A program made the translations under genes and the position numbers. 64,000 bases of DNA from Cycas panzhihuaensis (lineage: Eukaryota; Cycadophyta). Location of the stretch: assembly GCA_023213395.1 (NCBI GenBank), contig CM041465.1, positions 107,701,741 to 107,765,740 on the forward strand, written 5' to 3'. Under the pieces are notes generated by a model that worked only from the letters and a program-made list of their open reading frames with translations, had not been told where the DNA came from and searched no databases. This document shows, in pieces, positions 33,055 through 42,753 of the stretch. Position 1 is the stretch's first letter. Every line of letters starts with the position of its first letter.

Positions 33055-35588
33055 TGGTCGCATGGTGGGCCTTGCTACTGGGATAACCGCTTGTTGATAG
33101 GCGCGGGAGAGATGGTGACAAGCGGTGGGAAGTGGAACCTACAAGGCAAGCAACTACCACCTTGAGGCGCCCGTCTTGGCCGAGGCGAGTTCGGGATCCG
33201 CAATGGAGTATGGCTACTCTTGGGTGACCCTTCACCACCTTGGATAAAGAGGCGAAGGTACGTAAGATGACCCGAGTTGGCCCGGCGGGACCCTCCACCC
33301 TTGGGTGGCGGAAGGGAGAGAGAAAGGACCTGGGAGGGATAGGCCAAAAGCAACCCTACACAACCTAGCAGGGACACGAGCAGCGGGAGGCGAGATGCTC
33401 GTGCGGTTGGGGAGGGAAGGAAAGTAGGGATCAAGAAGGCTCCTACAACCTTTCCTACAGACGATAAGGGTGCATGCAAATGAAGTAAATACGTAACAAA
33501 TAAACACAAGGTAATTTTCCTTTTAATCTTCAATGTCTTAATTACTAAGGAAGAAAAAGGAAAAGAACAAGAGTACGCAAGAGGAGGAAATGTGTACCTG
33601 GGCCAAGGGCGTGCGAGGTGATGTAGCCCGCACGAGGAGTATAACCGCTCACATAGCGTGTCGGATGTGAGGCGTGGCGGCGGCGAGCAGGGGCTTCCTT
33701 ACCTTCCCGGAAAATAAGTGCAATCAGAAAGAAAGAAGGAAGCTAACTAGGAAATGAGATAACGTAAGTTGTAACACATGCAAGAGGCGCTCACCGATAG
33801 AGAAATAAACGGGTAACGTTCTCCGTGTGTCTCAAATACACCAGCGACAAAGATCTTCCTCCTCCAGGAAGGAGGGTACTAACATGCAACGCACAAGGTC
33901 TAACAATATATATATATCAACATAAGTCAGAATCCAAATAGGCATGCATCAATGTTAGTCCAACGAGGAGGAAATCAAGGGAAAAATACTCTAAATAAAG
34001 TGGGACAACAAGGTAAGCCTCGGGTGGCCTCACCGCATAAATGGTGCCCAAACCTCTCCCCAAGAGCCACAGGCGGCAGCGAGGAGAAAGTCAAGACTCA
34101 AGGCTAGAAAATAGTAGCAAAGGGGCAAGAAAGACCCAAAGACACCCACAGGGGCAGGATGCTACGGGAGCAAGCAAGATGCAGGGAGCAAAGGCAAAGC
34201 CACGAATGGTAGTTGAGAACTACGAATGATTCCCAAACTGAGCAAGGGGTCCCAAATCAGTGGCGCAACTCGTGGCAGTGGTTTGGCGACCTGAGTCTCT
34301 AAACCCTTGTTTAGATGGCCAAGAGCAACATGAGGCGAGAGGAAGCTTTGGAGGGCTTGGAGCCACTTGGGAGGCGTGGAAGGTGGTACGGAATCCACCC
34401 GGCTCCTCTCCCAAAGCCTATGCAACCCCTCACGCCTTGCCTTGGACAAGAAACGCAGCAAGAGGCAAGAGAAAGTGGAGCAGCGGTCCTCGAAGGAAAG
34501 AGGATCAAACTTCAAGCAACAAACATGAACAAATGAAATTTGGAGCAAGAATATTGCAAAGAACTTAACAAAAAGTAAAGAGTACTGGAGGAAGAGGCAA
34601 GGGGCTTGCCTCGTGAAGGACAATGAAGGAGGGGAAAAACAGCCCGGATCTGAGTAGAGCGGGTTTGAGGCCTGCTACAGTATGATGGAGAACACACGCA
34701 AGCGTGGGGCTCATGGTTGCTGGATAGAGGCCACTGGAAACCGCTTCAAAGGAGCCCTCTCCAAGGCGCTTGAGGGGTTGAGAGAATCTCTCAACCGACG
34801 CGAAGGAGAGCTGGTAGTATGAAGAGTGCGGTCCGGTTCTGACGGCCGGAGCGAGCGAGGCGGAGAGAGTTTTCTTGAGAGTAACTTCCAAAAGTGAGTA
34901 AAAGATCCAAAAAGTCCCAAAGATGCTTAAGTACTAAAGCAAAACCCTAAAGTAATGCGAATAGAGACACGGTGGAAGGAAAAAGGCGCGAACCACGTGG
35001 CGGTTTGATAAATGCGAAATCGCCACGGCGGATTTTTAAAAACAAGCAGAGAGTCGTCTGCGGAAATTTTAGCGATCTGCGGATATTCAGTGATGCCGCG
35101 AAAATTCAATGATGCCGAAGATCACGGCGATCTGCTGAAGATTCTGCAGTATGCACGGGGAGACACAAATGGGGCCTTAACCGGTCAGTGGGGGCAAGCA
35201 GTAAAAGGCTAAAGGACAACTAAAACACCCACAGAGCAAACAAGCCAAGCGGGCCCGGGAGGCGTAAATAGGCCCCAAATGAGGTGGCAAGCTAACCAAG
35301 CGGCGATGAGACATCACACGGGTGGAGGTGGCGCAAACCCGGTGGATCCGAGAGAGAGGAGGCGGATCACGGGAAATGTCGGTCACCGGTGCCACACTCG
35401 CTAAGAGTGTGCCCACTATAGTCGTCATAGGCTAAACATAGGTGTGGACGACGACCGGGCCCCACAAAGTCATACGCATGCAAATATGTAAGCGGACAAT
35501 CGATTACAAAAGTGATGATAATGCTAGAGACATACCTGCACTTACCTGAGTCGGTGATTCCGTATCCATTCCCGGAAGCCGGGAAACA
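33055..35588 (-). repeat. 5' LTR of the GC-rich gypsy
   Basis: Partner of 24730-27258. Minus-strand start TGTTTCCCGGCTTCC. A splice-donor-like CAGGTAAGT lies about 35 bp inside. Directly preceded on the minus strand by a good polypurine tract (CTAAGGGGGTAA) that belongs to the 313-bp repeat, so this LTR occupies the position where the 3' LTR of O would be expected. Confidence 0.93.
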
Positions 35589-35901
35589 TTACCCCCTTAG
35601 TAGCAGAACTTTGTCACTCTAGAGCATAAGATGATGGTGAATACTATCAATATAAATGTCATTAGTATGAACACTAACTAAGAAGTAATTATATATATAA
35701 CTAATGGGAATAATAAGTGTCACAATATATATATGGATAGGAGGCACATGTTAAAAGGGGAGAGATAGGTTTGTGACCAAGTCAATCCCAAGGTGTGTAA
35801 CCATGAACACGAAGCCTATACAAGTGAGATAGAAATGAGGCAACTAAGGGGAATTCCCTTAGTGGCATGCTAAATGAGACACATGATCCTAAAGTAGGGT
35901 T
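35589..35901 (-). repeat. 313-bp direct repeat, right copy
   Basis: Partner of 24417-24729, same length, about 95% identical by eye. Continues on the right as the internal region of O (caaaagcctaaagag), while the left copy stops exactly at the LTR boundary. Confidence 0.92.
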
Positions 35902-36369
35902 CAAAAGCCTAAAGAGACCCTTGGGGATATAAGGAGATGCCTCATCACACCAAGTGAGAATATGAGCTAAGTAAGTAGGGTTACAGTCATCATGATTTAA
36001 TCCTCATTAGTAGCCATTATTTAGAGGTAAAGGGAGAGATCAAGGATAGGGGGGGAAGGTCACCCTTAGAGGCTTCCTAAAGGGAAACCTATCAAGCAGA
36101 TAAAGGGTCACCTCAGATCTAAAGGTAACACTCGAGGCTAAAGCTAGCTAGGCTATTAGCCTTAGTGCTTCAACTATAAGGGTTGTATCAAACATCAACC
36201 AAGGAGAAGTAAGATAGCGAAGACCTGATAGTGATAGCTAGAGATCTTAATCTATGGCAAAGGACCTAATAGATTTAGTTTAATTGGGATACCATGATTT
36301 GAGAGTCATAATGTAGAATGATAGGACTACAATAGAATAGAGTGCATTAATTAAGACATTAATGATGAC
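35902..36369 (-). other. 3' internal region of element O
   Basis: Non-coding. Contains the family motif seen near 27543 and 54160, here ttacagtcatcatgatttaatcctcatt near 35972-36000. Confidence 0.6.
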
Positions 36370-36545
36370 TATGTACTCTACCTTGTTATTTGTGGCTTGA
36401 GGAAGCTACATCTTATAATGCATACAGTCATACCTAGAAGGATCATACATGATCCAAGCTATAATAGAATGTCTTGGGTTGCCATGACTACCACCATTAG
36501 TGTAGATGAGTAGAGTCTTATGGATGACAATAATTGGAATCTAAA
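36370..36545 (-). pseudogene. Second RNase H remnant of element O
   Basis: Minus strand: LLIYTNGGSHGNPRHSIIAW, then LPQATNNKVEYIVIINVL, the latter corresponding to NNEAEY with E to K and A to V changes. Aligns with M3 (FINRGSHVNV, PKAINNEAKYIIIIKAL) and with the GC-rich element. A stop precedes LPQAT. The first catalytic Asp appears changed to Asn in TNGG. Confidence 0.75.
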
Positions 36546-37756
36546 GAAAAACAAGGAGAAATGCTCCTTTACAAGGAATGGATGTTAAGGAGAAGAAGCT
36601 GGGTGAGGGATGATGAGCCCTAAAAATCATGATTACATAAATGACCACTCAACAAGAGGATAGAAGAGACCTATAGCTAGGAAATTAGACTTGTGGAGGG
36701 ATTGCCCTATAGAAATGAGGAGATAATAATGAAGAGGAGCTTACTGACTAGGCCCAAGGTTGGCATGGGGCTAATAGAGGACTTAGCTAAGGGATGAGAT
36801 TCCATCAGGTGCAAAACATACCTAAATAACTATGAAAATTAGATCCATCTCATCAAAACAAGTCCATGGAATATAAACATAGACATGGTTTAAAGTGGGA
36901 AAATTTTAGGGATAAGATGCTCTCCTAAAGGACTAAGAATTACCATTAATGCTTATAAAGGTGAGAAAAAATAGCATCTGGGAACCAAAGAGGGCCTAGA
37001 CCCTAAAAGAGGTAAGGACAAGCTTAGGAAGATTATTCAAATGACTCAACCAGAATAGGAAAGGATAGAGAACCCAAGGAGCTCAACAAATAAAAAGGGA
37101 GCAGGTAAAAGAAAATGAATTCATTTTCACCTTGACCTATGAGATTAGAAGAGAAACCACATAATCACCCTTGAGCTACCTATCATAGATGAGCCTATTA
37201 GGAGAGATCTGACCATCAAATCATGACACATGAAGAGTCATCAAGATCATATATGAGAGATGGTAGCTATTAGGCCAAACCCAATATATGGATCTCAACA
37301 CTAATCCTTTTATTTATATCTTTCTACTTTGTAGTTTTAAGAGCTAGGATGTGCTAATCTAGGAAGTAAAGGGCCTAACAAGACCCAATTAGTTGCTTGT
37401 GAAAGACTAGACTAGGGCTATAGGAGACCCTAGTCTTGATGGACTAAGCCTCGTCCTTTTTTTTTTAGTATCTAATTTTTATGGGATCTTTGGTGGTACT
37501 ATAAATTTTTCTATAGTACCACAAATATCCCTCTAAGGTGGGAGGAAAATATACGGGGCCCATAGGTTTATTCATGGTATCATGAATAAAACTATGATAA
37601 AAGGACATATCATACAAAATTTATAAAATTCCTAATTTTAGCTCTGATTCTGATGGTTTTAGCTTCATTAAGAGTGGATTTTATCTTACTGGGTAATACA
37701 TGACGAACTGATGGTATCTTTGATGATTTTTTAGGCTGATATAGTAGTGGACAACT
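36546..37756. other. Spacer in element O
   Basis: No recognised coding sequence on either strand. A run of T occurs at 37458-37466. Confidence 0.5.
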
Positions 37757-39465
37757 ATAAGAACATCATGTCATTGATGTTAGGCTTCACAAAGCTGATG
37801 GAGAGGCAAGATTGAGAGACATTAAGACATTGTGGTCTATTATAGATTGTTGGCTCACAATAGTATGCCTTAGATTAGGCTCCCTCATAGACATAGTATC
37901 ATACTGGGATCATCATCAATATATTTTCCAATTCCCATAGGTGGGAGATATCACGATTATCCTAGCAGATGTATAGAGGATTACGGGGGTCCCCATTAGC
38001 ATGGCATTAGTCATATTAGGGACTTTTACTAATACTAACATAACACACAAGGAGGCAACCTAATTCTTTTATAGCAGGGGCAATTGGGATAGGAGAGGGT
38101 TGTCCCTTAAGTTAATTGTAGTAGCACACATTCCTCAGGTAAGGAAGATGATTAGTTTTGCCCTTCTATTCTAGATTTTCCATAAATAGAACTATAAAGA
38201 TGTCCTTAGAGGATGGATGGACATCATTAGGAGGTGTGATATAGGATAAAGGTTTAATTAGGCCACTTTAATAATGGCCAATTTTACTACCCAGCTCGAC
38301 CAAATTTAGGCTAAAATATAGGACCAACTCTCTTATTTCTCCTTACTACAATGTTGGTTCTTTTATGACTTCTAAGGAATGGGACTAGTAGTAGCACTAC
38401 AACCAATATTAGCTAGTAGTCCTCTCCTCCATCAGTGGCCATCATGATTTAGAAATGAAGGAAAGCAAAGTAGGTGAGGAGGTTAGTTATGGTTACATCA
38501 CTAGACCTACTCATGATAGATGACTACGTGAGCTGACCATACCACATTGTTCATTGTGATAGTGATGTAGAGGAGGGAGAGGCTACAAGGGACATAGTAG
38601 AAAGGTCGAGAGAGGATGTTGGTGAGGCTAAGGCAACTGCCAACCCATAGGTGGACATGGCATTGGCTACTATAGGAGAGGTAGCTATAACTATAACAAG
38701 GGCAGAGATCCTACGAGTAGAGGAGTGAGTGGCTTAAGAGGCTCCAACCACTCTAAGAGGTTAGTCCTTCCCTTTCAGTTACACCTTAGATTACATTCAT
38801 CTAGTTAAGGTGATTTATGATATTATCATTTCATATTGTTATAGATTTTATTCATATGCTCCACACTGACACATGGATTTACATGGTTGGCAAGTGGAGG
38901 TATTACTCAGGAGTTAATCAATAGACCCATCATAGAGTTATTCCCATAGGTATATGAGGAGGGGCAACCTCCTATAGTAGACAATGAGGAGTTAAGGTCA
39001 GTATGACCACATACTACTGCATTTACCTCTATCATCCATGTACAAGATATATGGGCTATAGAAGCCCCGGAGAGATAAATGAGGGAGGACCATCTATGGA
39101 CTGAGAGAGACCAACTATAGATACAAAGGGATAAGTTATAGGATTGGGTGCAAGAGCTAGAGGCCTAGGCAAGGGATAGAGTGGTCCAAGGAGCTCTAAG
39201 AGCATAGACGAGGATCATGATCCCAGAGACCCAATTAAAGGGGGTCCAAGAGGAGTAAGATTGCCTTCATGTATGACATGACTAGCTCGTAGACCAGATG
39301 ACATCTTGGTCACTCCATACACATACAATGATACCATCCCATAGGAGGTCAAGGGATGAGGGTCACATACAAGATGAGGGGAGTGAGGTTAGGACCTCAA
39401 GATGACCCACAAGGAGCCTTAGAGGAGCATGGTCCCCGAACCATGGAGTAGGATAGCTAGAGGGT
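37757..39465 (+). pseudogene. Plant-mobile-domain (aminotransferase-like) relic, antisense within gypsy O
   Basis: A single + strand frame with many stops: LRDIKTLWSIIDCWL near 37808-37855, then YIFQFP, stop, VGDITIILADV, stop, RITGVPISMAL at about 37918-38005. This order matches the plant mobile domain opening (H-x-F-H-F-P ... GEMTITLEDV ... LLGLPVxG). Later DVLRGWMDIIRRCDI near 38195-38240 and LLQCWFFYDF near 38345-38375. A charged, coiled-coil-like tail follows around 39080-39200 (RDQL, QRDKL, VQELEA). It lies between the integrase end and second RNase H of O, in antisense, where extra ORFs are known in Tat-type gypsies. It could alternatively be a separate insertion. Confidence 0.6.
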
Positions 39466-40286
39466 GATGCCCCGTGACTACATGTAGATTACCATATGAG
39501 ACTTTCTTATCACATAGTTTTTTATTAAAGGAAATCCTCAGACCTCTAGGGGGTTCCACACCATATATAGATCATTGTACACCCTTCTGCAAGGATTTCA
39601 TCTTCCTAGGGTGCACTACACCAATATATTTTATACTATTATTGATAATTATATATATAGAGATGGGGACCAAATTGGTACCCCTTTTTTATATGAGTTA
39701 TTAATTTGTTTAATTGTTGTTATGGATGTATAGATGCACGAGTGCATGATAGAGGTATATGGATTTGTATAGATTTTTTATTATATTATATTACTTATTT
39801 TTTATTATGGCTTAGGGCACATATAAGGCACACATGATTATCGAGTAGATTAGGTAATCTCGTATGGCACTTAGGTAAGCAGATCATGTAACCCTTAGAA
39901 GCAAAGTAATGATCTAGGCAGGAAAATGACTAAATAAGTATAGATACCCTAAGAGTCCTACTAAAGATAGGTTATTTTAATAACTGCCCTCTTCTAAGTA
40001 GTAGCTTACACTTGGAGGTGGATAAGCCAACCCCATGGGGCTCAATCTAGCTTATGTCTCTGGATCGATGAAGAGACCAAACATGGGTATAGGAATGTTT
40101 CCTTATGATGGTACATCCATTATTACTTATGGACTAAAGAAGGGGCTCTACTTATTGAGGGAAGATATGACACCTTCAAAAAGGGATATAACTACTCTGG
40201 CAACAAGTGGAGTCATCACAAAGCTTAAATACATGTTATGCCCCCAGTGAAGGCATTTGGCATCGTAATCAAATAGTAGTTTAGGC
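39466..40286. other. Spacer in element O
   Basis: No recognised gene. The ORFs at 39474-39704 and 40035-40250 show no domain. The right end (tagtttaggct near 40272) aligns with 28690-28702 in the GC-rich element, both just after the integrase end. Confidence 0.5.
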
Positions 40287-41480
40287 TTATTTCAGAGCAA
40301 AAGGGCTAGTTCCCTTTTTACTTAGAAGGAGAGAGAATTGACCATAGAATTTCTTTAGAAATTTATCATTTATGACTTTATGTAACTCAAGGCCCTCTAA
40401 TGTGGCTATTCTATATGTGCCATTATCAAGGTTCTCAAGGATGATAAAAGGTCCTACCCATTTAAGGACAAATTTAAATAAGCAGTCATATAGATACTCC
40501 AATTTAATGACTTGGTCCCCAAGATTCAAGGGGTGAGAACACAGGTACTTGTAGTACATCCTTTATGCCCTAGCCTTAGATGCTAGGTTAGGTTGGTATG
40601 CAATCAAGTACGTTTCATCCAAAGCTTTGAAATTGAGAAGGCAAGCCTAGTAGTACCACTCCTCATTGATAAACCCCTTGAGGGATACCCTTAAAGAAGG
40701 GATCTCAACTTCCATAGGCAATATTACCTCTGTCTTACAAATCAAGGAGAATGATATCATCCTCGTGGTAGTGCTGATTGAGGTTAGATGGGCCCATAAA
40801 GCTAAGTGGAGCTGGATATGTCAATCATTTTAGGATTAAGTAATGGTTGTCTTTAGAATGTTGATTAGGATTTTATTAAAGGATTTGATTTGGCCATTGG
40901 CCTAGGGGTAATAAGAGGATGAATCCTTGTGAGAAATATTGAATTTATCACAAGATTCATCTATTTTATTATTATAAAATAGAGTTCTCTTATTTATGAT
41001 AAGGATGTCTGGAACCCCAAATTGACAAATGATATGCTAATACATAAAAGTGGCAATCATTTTATCAGTTGTAGAAGATAAGGAAATGGCCTCAACCCAT
41101 TTGGCAAAGTACTCCATTATGGTTAAGATAAATTTATACTGAGCTAATGGCTCCAATTAAATCTAACCCCCATTGGAAAAATGACCATATAGACATAACA
41201 ACATGCAATGCCTTGGAAGGCTGGTGGATAATAATAGTGTTCTCTTAGCAGGAGCAACAACATTGTTTATATGGGCATCCTTGAACAAAGTTAGCTAATA
41301 ATACCCCATGCAAAATATTCTTTGGGCCATTGATTGGCCTCCATAAATGTCACGGTGGCATTCATGGAGGATCTAGTCAGTCTCCTCTGGGTTGATGTAA
41401 TAAGGGAAAATATCATCAAATGACTGCTTATATAATACATCTTATATGAGGAAGTATTCCTGAGTAGAAGCCCTGACATA
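40287..41480 (-). pseudogene. Integrase of gypsy element O
   Basis: Minus strand. Zinc-binding part around 41300-41420 (ILHECHRGIYGG ... LFKDAHINN). Core: FAKWVEAIS near 41085-41110, ICQFGVPDILIINKRTLF near 40985-41035, and SSYYP, stop, ANGQIKSFNKIL near 40870-40910. Compared with the usual pattern (GVPxxLIxDNG ... NGQVExxN), the second catalytic Asp is Asn and the Glu is Lys, so the DDE triad is lost. The C-terminus is open over 90 codons (40559-40287) with LNLGDQVIKLEYL and KWVGPFIILENLDNGTYRIA, typical of Tat-type integrase tails. Confidence 0.9.
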
Positions 41481-42753
41481 TGACTTTACTTTATCACTAG
41501 CATTGGTAGGATACTATTGTTGAGTGAGATATTTGATTATATCTCCATACCATTTGCTATCAACTAATAGATGGGGATACATGTACTAAAGATCTAAGAT
41601 GGGTTTGTCTAGTAAGGAATCATTGACAAAAAACCTTAAGAGTTAGGGATGGGATCATCTTCTAATTATTCTATGACTATCATCCCCTTCTTGTATTTTT
41701 AGTTAATAATTTTGAGGTCATCCTCTTGAAGGAGGATGACCCATTTGCTAACCCTTCCTATCAAGTCTGATTAGGTTAAGATGTATCTCAATGGATCAAA
41801 TTAGATGATCACATAGATAGTGTTATTGAGAAGGTGATGCCTAAATTTTTTAGCAGTATAAACTAATGCCAAGCACTCCTTCTTGGTTAGCAGATAATTT
41901 AGCTCCACTACTATTAGCATACAACTAATGAAGTAGATGTCTCTTTCAATTTTAGAGTCATCTTCTTGGGGTAGCATAGCACCTAGGGATTCATTAGTCA
42001 TCAAGATATGTAGGATGAAGGGATGGTCAAAGAGAGGGGGAGCCAACATGGGAGCAGATACAAGGGCTCTCTTGAGCTCTTAAAATGTTTCTTAGGCCTT
42101 GGTAAACCAAACAAATAGAGTTCCCTTCTTTAATAGGTTAGTCAGGGGTGTAGTATTTATGGTAAAGTTCACCAAGAAATGTCCATCTCAAGAATCTTAA
42201 TCTTCCTAGGAATGAATTAAGTTGTTGTTAGGTTATTAGTGGAGACATCTCAATGATGACCTTAATCTTATCAAGGTCAATCTGGATTCCGTATTTAGAA
42301 ACAAAAAACACTAGAAGCTTGCCAACTATAACCATAAAAATACATTTGAGCAGGTTCAAGCTGACATGGTATTTATGGCACCTTATAAAGATTACCCTAA
42401 GGTCTGCTAGATGATTGGCCCTCTTTTAGGATAGGCCCATCATGTCATCCATGAAAACTTCAAGAGTTTTATTAATAAAGTCATGAAATATAAATTGCAT
42501 AGTCCTTTGGTAGGTTACACCTGTATTTTTTAATCTAAAGGGTATGGCCTTGTAGGCAAACATCACCCAAGGGGTAGTAAAGGCCATCTTATGACAATTA
42601 TTGGGGGATATTTGAATTTAATTATACCTGAAGAAGTCATCCATTAGGGACATGACTTCAAAACTAGCGGTTTGATCAATGAATGGGAGAAGGAAGTTAT
42701 CCTTTGGACAAGCATTATTGATGTCTCAAAAATTAACATAAATTCTAATAATC
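41481..42753 (-). pseudogene. RT and RNase H of gypsy element O, interrupted by P1
   Basis: Minus strand, starting abruptly at 42753 within RT: IIRIYVNF, stop, DINNACPKDNF. Follows SFEVMSLMDDFFRYN, the catalytic VFMDDMMGLS at about 42440-42460 (Y to F at the first position of YxDD), and FLGRLRFLR near 42190. RNase H: FDHPFILHILMTNESLGAML and ELNYLLTKKECLALVYTAKK, from 42049 to 41801. The missing RT N-terminus, protease and gag should lie beyond P1, M3 and P2, right of the window. Confidence 0.92.

Larger units (their letters stand above)
24730..35588 (-). mobile_element. GC- and CpG-rich Tat-like gypsy element, non-autonomous
   Basis: Direct LTRs 24730-27258 (2529 bp) and 33055-35588 (2534 bp) flank a 5.8-kb internal region. 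On the minus strand the order is gag (start near 32796), protease, linker, RT stub fused to integrase C-terminus, second RNase H, 3' LTR. Base composition is far richer in G+C and CpG than anything else in the window. No target duplication: the left flank is gggtt and the right flank ttacc. It sits at the 3' end of element O between the two 313-bp repeats. Frames are broken by many small indels although codons between them are well conserved. Confidence 0.9.

Noticed and set aside
32291-33298. The longest open frame in the window, 335 codons on the minus strand
   Set aside because: It crosses the end of the 5' LTR and the leader and reads through the gag start in and out of the gag frame. Parts align with gag (for example DPEYSLLASSDP and the YEEPSMD segment) but it is not a gene of its own. 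It is long because stop codons are rare in GC-rich DNA.
24730-35588. GC island as a bacterial, organellar or contaminant insert, or a host gene promoter
   Set aside because: It has LTRs, gag with CX2HX4HX4C, a protease motif and RNase H homologous to the surrounding AT-rich gypsies, so it is a member of the same family.
24725-35593. A 5-bp target duplication for the GC-rich gypsy
   Set aside because: The flanks are gggtt and ttacc. The larger 313-bp repeat explains the flanks better.
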